From positions 1-48,089 of the forward strand of contig JAGAUA010000056.1 in assembly GCA_017847885.1 (NCBI GenBank): a stretch of DNA of 48,089 bases, read 5' to 3'. The notes beneath the pieces were generated by a model. It was given only the letters and a program-made list of their open reading frames with translations, ran no database searches and was not told the DNA's origin. Every line of letters begins with the position of its first letter. Positions within the stretch are counted from its first letter, which is position 1. The position numbers and the translations under genes were made by a program. Of the stretch, positions 7,268 through 14,706 are shown piece by piece. This DNA is from Oscillospiraceae bacterium. Its GTDB lineage: Bacteria > Bacillota > Clostridia > Oscillospirales > Ruminococcaceae.

Positions 7268-7935
7268 AGCCTTATCTCCGTTTCTTTCCGTATTTCCATG
7301 CTTTCGGGTGTAACCTCGCAGTCATAGGCAAGAAGCTTCACGCCCTTTGCCGTCGCGTTCCGAAGCGCTTCCCCGAACTGTGGGTGGGTATCGTCATTGG
7401 GGGTAAAATACTTCACGTCCCTCATCTGTATCACGAACAGCAGGTACGCCTCGTACCCCTCCTCCATGCACCGCACAAGCTCGTTTATATGCTTGATACC
7501 GCGTTCCGTAGGCGCGTCGGGAAACCTCACCACGCCCTCCTCTTCAAGGGTAACGCCCTTTACCTCAAGGAATATCTTTCTCTCGTTATACTCTACGTAA
7601 AAATCAAACCGTGAATTTCCGTATGTATACTCCCTGCGTATCACCGCCCCGGGGAAAAGCTTCGGCAGGAACTCTGCCGCCGCAAGGTTGGGGGCATAGC
7701 TGTCCATGTTGATAAGGCGGTCGCCCTTCTGCACCGCAACAAGGTCGAAACGGGTCTTGCGTTCGGGATTTTTTGCACGCTCCAGATAGACCGTACACCC
7801 CTCCGTAAGCAGCTCCCTGCACCGCCCCGTATTTTTCACATGGCACTTTTCGATACGCCCGTCTATCTCCGCATAGGCAATAAATCTGTTTGGACGCGCG
7901 AGAAATTTTCCCGTCACGATGCCGTTATAAACCAT
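7264..7935 (-). CDS. sfsA: DNA/RNA nuclease SfsA
   Basis: A 223-residue member of the SfsA family. It opens with an OB-fold-like N-terminal half (GKFLARPNRF; CHVKNTGRC, the family's HxxNxGR signature) and continues into a PD-(D/E)xK-type nuclease half (SRFDFYVE and FLEVKGVTLE supply the acidic residues and lysine). The family was first described in sugar-fermentation stimulation and later as a nuclease. ATG at 7935 has GGAGG 5 bp upstream. The frame extends to 7989, but that extension runs through a terminator hairpin (7981-7949) and is rejected. It overlaps the following small gene by 4 bp. Confidence 0.92.
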   Translation of the reverse strand: MVYNGIVTGKFLARPNRFIAYAEIDGRIEKCHVKNTGRCRELLTEGCTVYLERAKNPERKTRFDLVAVQKGDRLINMDSYAPNLAAAEFLPKLFPGAVIRREYTYGNSRFDFYVEYNERKIFLEVKGVTLEEEGVVRFPDAPTERGIKHINELVRCMEEGYEAYLLFVIQMRDVKYFTPNDDTHPQFGEALRNATAKGVKLLAYDCEVTPESMEIRKETEIRL

Positions 7936-7947
7936 ACATTCCTCCGA

Positions 7948-7981
7948 TAAAAAAGCGGCAAAGGATTTAATTCTCTGCCGC
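7948..7981 (-). terminator. Terminator after the ComFB-like gene, abutting the sfsA ribosome site
   Basis: On the minus strand: GCGGCA (7981-7976), 15-nt loop, TGCCGC (7960-7955), then TTTTTT (7954-7949). The T run sits immediately before the GGAGG of sfsA. Either sfsA depends on read-through or the hairpin works as an attenuator. Confidence 0.7.
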
Positions 7982-8004
7982 AGTATCATTCTGTTTTTGT
8001 ATTA

Positions 8005-8030
8005 ACGGGAGGCTGATAGCCTCCCCTACA
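8005..8030 (-). repeat. Mini-palindrome with TGTAGGGG end, copy 7
   Basis: Stem GGGAGGC (8007-8013) with GCCTCCC (8019-8025), loop TGATA, ends ACGGG and CCCCTACA. The arm sequence differs from all other copies yet stays self-complementary. Confidence 0.8.
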
Positions 8031-8054
8031 ATAGAATTATTTGTTAAACCAATT

Positions 8055-8079
8055 TGTAGGAGCGGATATTATCCGCCCG
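8055..8079 (+). repeat. Mini-palindrome, copy 8
   Basis: TGTAGGAGCGGAT-ATT-ATCCGCCCG. It has one A-C mismatch in the stem (A8061 with C8077); otherwise it matches copy 5. It lies just after the ComFB-like gene on that gene's transcript. Confidence 0.8.
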
Positions 8080-8094
8080 AATAAAAAGCAAAAC

Positions 8095-8502
8095 TCACTC
8101 ATGCTTCGGGAGCTGCTTGCGGGAAATCGCTATTCTTATTAGCCCCAGCATAACCTCCTTGCGGCTTTCACGCTTCATCTTGTCGGCACGCTTCAAATCT
8201 TCTTTTCCATTTATCTTTATCCTCAGCGTAGGGATAGTGTCCAGCGCCTCGGTCATAGCGTCCGCATAGCAAAGCGCGCAGGCGCAGCAGTTGAAGCGTT
8301 TCAGCACCTGGGGCAGAAGCTCGGTGACAAGCTCACTCGTAATATCTATCTCCGCGCCGTTTGCATGAGCTTTTTTCTCCCGTGCGGTAATTTTTTCTTC
8401 CTTAAAGCCGCTGTCAAGTATAGGGTTTGACGCGGTTTTTTTACCCGTCAGCAGGCGCATGACCGCGTCTGTTTTATTTGTTTTTGCAGCCTTGGACGCC
8501 AT
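8095..8502 (-). CDS. ComFB-like protein, third gene of a PilZ-ParA operon
   Basis: A 135-residue protein. Residues about 54-95 (ITSELVTELLPQVLKRF..C.C..C.AD.MTEALDTIP) match the late-competence ComFB family, including the clustered cysteines C72, C73, C75 and C78. ComFB homologues have been reported as cyclic-dinucleotide receptors; whether this one binds is not visible. The first 50 residues are an added basic tail (MASKAAKTNKTDAVMRLLTGKK), reminiscent of the ParA-stimulating N-terminal peptides of ParB-type partners (inference). It starts 15 bp after the parA-like stop and ends before a terminator at 7981-7948, so it closes the operon. Confidence 0.65.
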   Translation of the reverse strand: MASKAAKTNKTDAVMRLLTGKKTASNPILDSGFKEEKITAREKKAHANGAEIDITSELVTELLPQVLKRFNCCACALCYADAMTEALDTIPTLRIKINGKEDLKRADKMKRESRKEVMLGLIRIAISRKQLPKHE

Positions 8503-8517
8503 GTATCAGTTCTCCCT

Positions 8518-9294
8518 TTACTTCTTGGTTTTTACGGTCTTTGTTTCGGGGTAAAGCAGGTCGGCAAGCTTTACATAGTCCCTTGCCGCGCGGCAGCCGG
8601 GAGAATACGTGGTGATGACCTCCTGGTGCGCAGGAGCCTCCGCAGCAGCCACGGATACCGATATCTTTACACTCAATACCTGCGTGTGAAGCTGCTTTGC
8701 CACGATATCAACCATTTCCTCAACCTCGCGGGCGAGGGTCTGCTTATGCACATATTTTGTCAGAAGTATGCCCCGAATATTAAGGCTTTTGTTGTAATAT
8801 TTCTTCACCGCAAGAATTGTTTCCCTCAATTGTGCGATACCTTGCAGCGAAAGTATCTCGGGGGTCATGGGGATTATCAAGTCGTTTGCGGCGGTGTATG
8901 CGTTTATGGTAAGTATGGAAAGTGCAGGGGGAGTGTCGATAATGATATAATCGTAGCTGTACTGCACGATTTTCAGCATATCCTTAAGTATGAATTCTCT
9001 GCGCTCGGAGGTAAGTTCAAGCTCGCTTCCCGAAAGCAGGATATTTGAGGTGATAACGTCGCAGATGTGGGTCGTCTTTATCGCCTCGCGTATATCACAT
9101 TTTCCCGTCATAGCATCGTGAATGGTGTAGCCCTCGTCCTCCGCGCCCAGCGAAAAGGAAAGGTTACCCTGAGGGTCCATATCAATCGCAAGGACCCGCT
9201 TGCCCCTGCTGCGGAAAATGCCCGTAAGCGCCGCGCAGGTTGTGGTCTTTCCCACGCCGCCTTTCTGGTTTGTAACAACAATTACAGTCGCCAT
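8518..9294 (-). CDS. ParA/Soj-family ATPase
   Basis: A 258-residue deviant Walker ATPase. The Walker A box is KGGVGKTT (residues 10-17, with the signature lysine), followed by DMDPQGN (Walker A') and YDYIIIDTPP (Walker B). Such proteins bind DNA or membranes as ATP dimers and position chromosomes, plasmids, chemoreceptors or flagella. No ParB, origin or parS-like repeat is next to it. Instead it lies between a PilZ gene (64 bp upstream) and a ComFB-like gene (15 bp downstream), so an orphan positioning role is more likely than chromosome segregation. It is not obviously FlhG/YlxH, which would sit next to flhF. Confidence 0.88.
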   Translation of the reverse strand: MATVIVVTNQKGGVGKTTTCAALTGIFRSRGKRVLAIDMDPQGNLSFSLGAEDEGYTIHDAMTGKCDIREAIKTTHICDVITSNILLSGSELELTSERREFILKDMLKIVQYSYDYIIIDTPPALSILTINAYTAANDLIIPMTPEILSLQGIAQLRETILAVKKYYNKSLNIRGILLTKYVHKQTLAREVEEMVDIVAKQLHTQVLSVKISVSVAAAEAPAHQEVITTYSPGCRAARDYVKLADLLYPETKTVKTKK

Positions 9295-9358
9295 ATATCC
9301 TTAATTTCCTCGATTCGATAAGGGGCAGCGCCCCGTCTTTTAACAGATTTCCCGAAAA

Positions 9359-10015
9359 TCAGAAGCCCGATTCCCTTGCCCGTCTGCGCTCACGCTCTTG
9401 AAGCTGACATTCTATGATAAACCTTGCAAGCTTCTCCTCTTGTGACTGGTTGGTATCCATAAAGCGGCAGCCGTAACCGTTTATCGTTCCGTCCTCGTTA
9501 TGCTGAACGCGCAGCACCTCGGTAAGCAGCTGAAAATTGCCGTCGAGAAATTTCACCATTATCTGGTCGCCCGTTTCAAACTTTGTTTCGGAGGAAAAAT
9601 ACACGCCTCCCACATTGAGGTTGATAAACTGCAAAACCACGGGAACGTCAAAGTTCAGCATCTCATCATTACGTATAACAAAGCTTGCAAAGCCCTGTAT
9701 GTCCACGCCGACCTTGAAGCTTCTGCGGCGTTCCTCCAAAACCTCGCCAACGCCAACGTGGAAGTTTATCTGATACTCGGTGCAAAGGTCTATCGTGGTT
9801 TTATATTTAACACGGTTTCCGTTGATGTACTCAAAAATGATCTCTATCGGCTCGCCCTTGGAAAGCAGGGGAAAGTCGTTTCCCTTGAGCATGACCAGAT
9901 CCTGACCCTTTAGCTTGAAAAAATCCTTGGGGAAGGTAACGCTTTTTGTTGTCACCAAAAGCTTTCCTGCGGAATTATATACCAATACCCTGCTGATCCT
10001 GTCTTTATTTATCAT
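9359..10015 (-). CDS. PilZ-domain protein with YcgR-like N-terminus
   Basis: A 218-residue cytoplasmic protein. Residues 1-90 fit the YcgR/YpfA N-terminal beta domain; residues about 93-215 are a PilZ domain. The c-di-GMP motif reads ERRRSFKV (R96-V102), with lysine at 101 where the second arginine of RxxxR is usual, and INLNVGGV (131-138) in place of D/NxSxxG. These are mild deviations, so binding is likely but not certain. Family members brake or redirect flagellar rotation when c-di-GMP is high, which fits the nearby flagellar cluster. It is the first gene of a PilZ-ParA-ComFB operon with its own promoter at 10086-10058 and AAAGGAG 8 bp before ATG. Confidence 0.85.
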   Translation of the reverse strand: MINKDRISRVLVYNSAGKLLVTTKSVTFPKDFFKLKGQDLVMLKGNDFPLLSKGEPIEIIFEYINGNRVKYKTTIDLCTEYQINFHVGVGEVLEERRRSFKVGVDIQGFASFVIRNDEMLNFDVPVVLQFINLNVGGVYFSSETKFETGDQIMVKFLDGNFQLLTEVLRVQHNEDGTINGYGCRFMDTNQSQEEKLARFIIECQLQERERRRARESGF

Positions 10016-10057
10016 CGGCAGTTCTCCTTTCGGCGTACAAATTTCAAATCACCTTTT

Positions 10058-10086
10058 ATTATACAAAAAAATTGCACATTTTGCAA
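10058..10086 (-). promoter_or_regulatory. Promoter of the PilZ-ParA-ComFB operon
   Basis: On the minus strand: -35 TTGCAA (10086-10081), 17-bp spacer, perfect -10 TATAAT (10063-10058). The ATG is 43 bp downstream of the -10. Confidence 0.75.
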
Positions 10087-10156
10087 TAGAATTTCATTAA
10101 CTTATAAAATTTCTTTTCCGAAATTTAATTTATTTGTTGAAAATACACGTTTGCTA

Positions 10157-10185
10157 TATACAAAGCAACAAAAAAGTGGTATAAT
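10157..10185 (+). promoter_or_regulatory. Promoter of the papain-like hydrolase gene
   Basis: -35 TATACA (10157-10162), 17-bp spacer ending in TGG, -10 TATAAT (10180-10185). It is divergent from the PilZ promoter, about 70 bp away. Confidence 0.65.
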
Positions 10186-10246
10186 TGCTTTATGAAATAT
10201 TAAAAAGAAAGCCTGCACTTTCTTTTCCCTGAAAGGTTAAATCAAT

Positions 10247-10822
10247 ATGTCTGAACAATACCTTTACATAGTTTTGACCCGGACAGGCACGGTCATTTCC
10301 AAGATAATCGGCGCTGTAACGGGAAAAAGCTTTACCCACGCTTCCATAGCCTCGGACGAGCTTCTTACCGATATGTACAGCTTCTGCCGCGACAACAAGG
10401 ATATGCCCCTGCCCGCAAACTTCAACCGCGAGAATATCGACACCGAGGTTTTCGGCGCCTGCAAGACTGTCCCCTGCGAGATATACCGCATTTCGGTAAG
10501 CGACGAGCAGATGAACCGCTACCGCGATGTGATACGCCACTTTACCGTGAACCGCGAGGCTTACAGCTACGACGTGGGCGCGCTTCTTGCGATGGCGCTG
10601 CATATACCCTACCGCACCAAAAACAAGTTTGTCTGCTCGGTATGGGTGGGCTTTGTGTTGGGTAAAAGCGGCATAAACCACAACATAAAAAAGCACCCCA
10701 ACCTTTTTGAGCCCGAGGATTTCCGCAGCATAACCGGCGCGGAGCTTATCTACAAGGGCGACTTGAAGGAATACAGAAAGACTGTGGCGGAAAAGGAAGG
10801 CAGGGAAGCTGTTACGGCATAG
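10247..10822 (+). CDS. Putative permuted papain-like (NlpC/P60 superfamily) hydrolase
   Basis: A 191-residue cytoplasmic protein without signal peptide. It has the layout of circularly permuted NlpC/P60 families such as YiiX: an early strand ending in a histidine (GKSFTHASIASD), and a later cysteine at a helix start (NKFVCSVWVGFVL), with acidic and polar residues between. These folds hydrolyse peptides, amides or lipids. The assignment rests on the H-before-C order and local hydrophobicity only. AAAGG lies 10 bp before ATG. The next gene starts 24 bp later on the same strand, so both form an operon. Confidence 0.5.
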   Translation: MSEQYLYIVLTRTGTVISKIIGAVTGKSFTHASIASDELLTDMYSFCRDNKDMPLPANFNRENIDTEVFGACKTVPCEIYRISVSDEQMNRYRDVIRHFTVNREAYSYDVGALLAMALHIPYRTKNKFVCSVWVGFVLGKSGINHNIKKHPNLFEPEDFRSITGAELIYKGDLKEYRKTVAEKEGREAVTA

Positions 10823-10846
10823 CAAAGCTGAAAGGAGAAACGCCCC

Positions 10847-11581
10847 TTGCAGAAGATGATACGAGTCAACGAAAAGCGGCTTGCCGCAAAATACAACAGG
10901 CGGCTTTTCCTTGCGGAGCTTCCTGCGCTAAGCGTCATTATCTCGCTTTTTATTATCGTTACGGTTTTTATTACGGTGCTTGACGCGGAGCTTCCCCCCG
11001 AAATGTACCGCACCGTATTTTATGCCGCATATGCCGCCGCTGCCTACGGCTTTGTTGTCTGCCTTGCAGGCTCGGCAATAGAAGACCTGCTCATCAAGGC
11101 GCACCGCGAGCATACATATATCCGCATAGCGGACTCGGTAATGATAATTTCCCAGCACACCCGAACGGTATTCCGCGACCGCAAATGGGTGAACTACAAA
11201 AAAATGTGGGTGGTGAAGCTTGCCGACGTGGAAAACGTGGAGTGTGTGAGAAACCACATAACCATAACCGCAAAGGCGCGCTATTTCAACGAGGACGCAA
11301 GCTGGCTGGGGTACTCCAAAACCGATGACGGCATTGCCTTCGACCGCTGGTGGTACGACGAAAACGGCGGCAAGGACGTGTCGGTCATTGAAATAACGGA
11401 TTTTTACACCTACGGCGAGCGAATTGCGCGGCATATCGTCCATTGCGCGAAAAAATCCCGTGAACGCAGCCAGCGCCGCGAGGCTTTCCGCAGGGATATG
11501 CTTGAAATTGCCAGAAACGCCAAGCACCCCAAAAAGCTTAAAGACCGCTATCAGCCGAAAAAACCGAGATACAGAGGGTGA
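10847..11581 (+). CDS. Uncharacterised two-helix membrane protein
   Basis: A 244-residue protein of unknown function. Two hydrophobic helices (SVIISLFIIVTVFITVL near residue 30-46 and FYAAYAAAAYGFVVCLAG near 58-75) form an N-terminal membrane hairpin. The rest is soluble, with beta-rich sequence (YIRIADSVMIISQ ... VWVVKLADVENVECV), and ends in a strongly basic tail (SRERSQRREAFRRD ... KKPRYRG) that may bind nucleic acid or acidic lipids. The middle part resembles PH-like domains of small membrane proteins, but only in hydrophobic pattern. TTG at 10847 is used because AAAGGAG lies 9 bp upstream; ATG at 10856 is the alternative. Confidence 0.65.
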   Translation: MQKMIRVNEKRLAAKYNRRLFLAELPALSVIISLFIIVTVFITVLDAELPPEMYRTVFYAAYAAAAYGFVVCLAGSAIEDLLIKAHREHTYIRIADSVMIISQHTRTVFRDRKWVNYKKMWVVKLADVENVECVRNHITITAKARYFNEDASWLGYSKTDDGIAFDRWWYDENGGKDVSVIEITDFYTYGERIARHIVHCAKKSRERSQRREAFRRDMLEIARNAKHPKKLKDRYQPKKPRYRG

Positions 11582-11626
11582 ACGTTTCGCTGCGGAATGG
11601 TCATGTTACCGAAAAATTTTTCAGTA

Positions 11627-11652
11627 ACGGGCGGATAATATCCGCCCCTACA
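11627..11652 (-). repeat. Mini-palindrome with TGTAGGGG end, copy 9
   Basis: Identical in core to copy 1: GGGCGGAT, loop AAT, ATCCGCCC, flanked by AC and CTACA. It lies between convergent genes. Confidence 0.85.
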
Positions 11653-11679
11653 AAACGGCTTAATTACATAATTTATGTC

Positions 11680-11712
11680 TGACCGTTCCTAATGGGAGCG
11701 GTCAGTTTTTTT
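11680..11712 (+). terminator. Terminator of the hydrolase/membrane-protein operon
   Basis: TGACCGTTCC (11680-11689), loop TAAT, GGGAGCGGTCA (11694-11704), then GTTTTTTT. The right arm covers the stop codon of the convergent SDR gene. Confidence 0.8.
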
Positions 11713-12463
11713 CTCCTTTTTTGGACTGAAAATGCCGAACTATCCGTGCCAGCGCCATATCGGGCATAAGCTTTGAGCCGTACACCGCAGCCTTCATGGC
11801 AAGGGTCGGGATAATAAGCGTTTTCCGCTTGAGCATACCCTCAACCGCACATTTTGCCGCATACTCGCTGGAAATTCCGTCAAGGGCAAACTTCACCCCT
11901 GCGGTGTCGTTGAAATTGGTGTCAACGGGTCCGGGGCAGAAAGCGCCGATGTAAACATTGCTGCCGCTGCTGCGAAGCTCCTCACGAATTGCTTCCGTAA
12001 GGCGCACCACATAGTTCTTGCTGGAATAATATGTGGACATCAGCACGCCGGGCATAAAGCCTGCGCTGGAGGCAACATTCAGTATATATCCCTTGTCCTT
12101 TCTGACGAAATCCGCCAGAAACAGCTTTGTGAGTATATGCACCGCGCCGATGTTTACGTCAATCATTTCCAGCTCGGTCTCAAGGTCGGTATTGGCAAAA
12201 CGTCCGTAAAGCCCGAAGCCTGCGTTGTTGACGAGGATATCCACGTCATATTTTGAAGCCTCGCGGTAAAGTCTGCGGCACTCCTCTCTGTCGGAGATAT
12301 CGGCGGCAATGACCTTGACCCGTCTTTCGCCTATCTCCTGTCTAAGCTCCTCAAGCTTTTCCGTGTTTCTGCCGCTGATGATGAGCCGCACTCCCTTTTC
12401 GGCAAGAAGCCGCGCAATATCTCTTCCAATTCCCGAGCTTGCACCCGTTATCAATGCAGTCAT
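11702..12463 (-). CDS. Short-chain dehydrogenase/reductase (SDR) family protein
   Basis: A 253-residue classical SDR. The cofactor loop TGASSGIG is at residues 6-13, followed by NNAG, then the catalytic triad in NVASSAGF (Ser) and YYSSK (Tyr, Lys). An arginine in the SGRNTEK segment after beta 2 suggests NADP(H). The C-terminal half has a hydrophobic FCPGPVDT loop typical of the family. The substrate is unknown. The start overlaps the stop of the transglutaminase-like gene by 4 bp (ATGA), so the two are translationally coupled. Confidence 0.88.
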   Translation of the reverse strand: MTALITGASSGIGRDIARLLAEKGVRLIISGRNTEKLEELRQEIGERRVKVIAADISDREECRRLYREASKYDVDILVNNAGFGLYGRFANTDLETELEMIDVNIGAVHILTKLFLADFVRKDKGYILNVASSAGFMPGVLMSTYYSSKNYVVRLTEAIREELRSSGSNVYIGAFCPGPVDTNFNDTAGVKFALDGISSEYAAKCAVEGMLKRKTLIIPTLAMKAAVYGSKLMPDMALARIVRHFQSKKGEKN

Positions 12464-14688
12464 TTTTTTGCTTCCTTTCTTTTTCTCTTTTTCTTCAGTA
12501 TTTTAAGCTGGGCTTTGTACCATTCATATGCCGCGTTTTTGTCTGCGTCCGAAATATTTTCCGCTCCGCCGCAGCCGTAGCACGCCGCTGTAAATGGCTT
12601 TATCATCGGCTCTGCGGACTCGCCGTTTTCCCTTTCGGAAAGCTCTGCAAGCTGTTCGGGGGTAAGGGGTCTTACGTCCGTTTCAAGCCTTGCACCCAGA
12701 ATTTTTGCGTATCTGTTGTACAAAAGCTTTACAGCCGCCCCGTTTTCGGCACATTTTACCCGTATTCTGAATATACCTTCGGTAATCTTAGGTGTAATCA
12801 TTACTAAAAGTACAAACGCACCTATGCCAATAATTACAGCAACCGCCGTCAGCAGTATTGCAAGGTAGTCCGTTTCGGCGTTATTTTGCCCCTGCCCGTT
12901 CTGTCCTGCGGTAAGGTCGGGGGCTGTGGGCTCGTATATTACCCAGCCTGCGCCCGGAATATAGACCTCGGGGTATGCGTGGGCATTATCGGTACTGATA
13001 AGATAAAGCTCCGAAAGCTCGTTTGACGGCTGGGGGACAAAGCCCTCCGCATACCGCACCGCAAGTCCCGACGCACGGGCAAGGAGGGTATACGCCGTTG
13101 CAAAGTCGGAGCAGGTGCCCGTTTTGCTTTCAAATATGAAGTATTCTGGGGTGTCAAGCTCCTTGGGCGCTTCATATGCAAGGCTGTAAATATATCTTCC
13201 GCTTTGGAAGTAGTCCTCTATCGCCTGCGCCTTTTGGCAATCGTACTCCAGACCTGCGGTTATCTCGTCTGCAAGAGCCTGTATTTCGGGGGATACCTCT
13301 GTCGCAGTATCTTCGCGGTATTCCTCTGCTTTGCGCTGTTCCCCGGCAAATTCATCAATAACTTTAAATTCATCGCTGTCTGTGTCAAACTGCCACAAAA
13401 TTCTGTAAAGAAAATGCCTGTAATCGTCAAAGCTTATGTCGCAGAAGCCACCCTCTATAAGCTCTTCAAGGACGCTTTCGCTGTAATATCTGACGGTGTA
13501 ATCCCCGTTTTGGGGAAGAAACCGCAGGTTTGTAAATATCTCGCCCGAGTCGGTGCGCGCGCTGTACCTTGCCCCCACGTTTGAAAGGTTTGCCGATGTT
13601 GCTCTGAGGGGAGCAAGAACATACACAGCAGGGAAGTCACGGGCATACACTATGCTGAAGCTCTCCTTGTCGGTTATCTCGGAAAGTCTCTCCGCTTGGG
13701 GATACAGCTCAAGGAGCGAGCTGTCGGACTCCGCCGCCTTTTCTACTGCCGCGGCAAGCTTTTCATAGCTTAGCAGGGGACGCTGCTCCTGCCAGTATTT
13801 CGTTCCGCTCATATCGTCAACGGAGGCTGTCCAGCACCTGTTTTCGCTGTCGTAACGGTCGAATACCTGTGCTTTCATATACACGGGGTCGGCGGTGCTG
13901 ATGATATAAAGCAGCCTGCTTTCGCCCTTTAAGTAATTGTCGGCATTTCCCGAGGTATTGTAGTAATCGCCGTTTATGACCGATTGACCATTGTCCGCGC
14001 CAAAGCTGAAACGAGCTGTTGCTTCCTCAAATTTGTCGTAAAAGGGCGTCGTGCCCGGCTTAGGGATTATAAGGGCAAGTATCACCGCCGCCGCGGCAAA
14101 ATCGGTATATACCGTAAACGCCGAGCTGCCTGCGGGCTTTGCGCTTTTGAGCATGGTACTGCGGCTGTCGTAAAGGAATATGAACAAATTCAGCGCCGCT
14201 GCCGCAGCGATGTAATAATAAGGCAGAGCCACCGCAACCTTTACCGCCAGAGCAAAGGGTATCAGCGTAATAAGCACCGCCGCTGCGGAGCGGTAAACCA
14301 CACGGGTGAAATAGTACACCACGGAGGTGAAGAAAAATCCCAGAAAAAGTATAATTGCCGCCATGAAGCTTACGCGTGTTTCCTGCGCCTGCGCGCCCGA
14401 AAAGAACCACATTACGAAGGCGTCAATGCTGCTTCCGTCTAAAATAAGACTTGATGTAAAGCCTGCCCCAAGCAAGAGGATAAAGTACATAAGACCGCCA
14501 AGCTTTTTTGTGCGCAGAAAATCAAAAAGCAGGAGCAGCGCCGCCGACATTGCCGCGGAAACTGCCGCATACAAATTCAAGCCGCTGTCGGTGTAGATGT
14601 ACACCACAGCGGACATCATCACCGAACAAAGCAGCCAAGGCAAAATATTCCCTTTTATTTTCTCAAAGCGTTTTGATTTTTCAGCCAT
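12460..14688 (-). CDS. Membrane protein with transglutaminase-like domain
   Basis: A 742-residue protein. About six membrane helices fill residues 15-210. An extracytoplasmic region of about 400 residues follows, carrying a transglutaminase-like core: C526 in KTGTCSDFATA, H570 in DNAHAYPEV, and E586 in WVIYEPTAPD at the position of the usual Asp. A further membrane helix (ILLTAVAVIIGIGAFVLLV) near 600-620 and a basic cytoplasmic tail close the protein. This TgpA-like layout suggests peptide or isopeptide chemistry at the cell surface. The ribosome site AAGGAG is 13-14 bp from ATG, longer than usual. It lies between a leucine-rich-repeat protein and an SDR. Confidence 0.85.
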   Translation of the reverse strand: MAEKSKRFEKIKGNILPWLLCSVMMSAVVYIYTDSGLNLYAAVSAAMSAALLLLFDFLRTKKLGGLMYFILLLGAGFTSSLILDGSSIDAFVMWFFSGAQAQETRVSFMAAIILFLGFFFTSVVYYFTRVVYRSAAAVLITLIPFALAVKVAVALPYYYIAAAAALNLFIFLYDSRSTMLKSAKPAGSSAFTVYTDFAAAAVILALIIPKPGTTPFYDKFEEATARFSFGADNGQSVINGDYYNTSGNADNYLKGESRLLYIISTADPVYMKAQVFDRYDSENRCWTASVDDMSGTKYWQEQRPLLSYEKLAAAVEKAAESDSSLLELYPQAERLSEITDKESFSIVYARDFPAVYVLAPLRATSANLSNVGARYSARTDSGEIFTNLRFLPQNGDYTVRYYSESVLEELIEGGFCDISFDDYRHFLYRILWQFDTDSDEFKVIDEFAGEQRKAEEYREDTATEVSPEIQALADEITAGLEYDCQKAQAIEDYFQSGRYIYSLAYEAPKELDTPEYFIFESKTGTCSDFATAYTLLARASGLAVRYAEGFVPQPSNELSELYLISTDNAHAYPEVYIPGAGWVIYEPTAPDLTAGQNGQGQNNAETDYLAILLTAVAVIIGIGAFVLLVMITPKITEGIFRIRVKCAENGAAVKLLYNRYAKILGARLETDVRPLTPEQLAELSERENGESAEPMIKPFTAACYGCGGAENISDADKNAAYEWYKAQLKILKKKRKRKEAKK

Positions 14689-14706
14689 ATTGCGGCAGCG
14701 TTCTCC

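Noticed and set aside
8518..9294. ParA gene as FlhG/YlxH or as chromosomal Soj
   Set aside because: No flhF, no parB and no parS-like repeats nearby. The neighbours are PilZ and ComFB-like genes, so neither name is supported.
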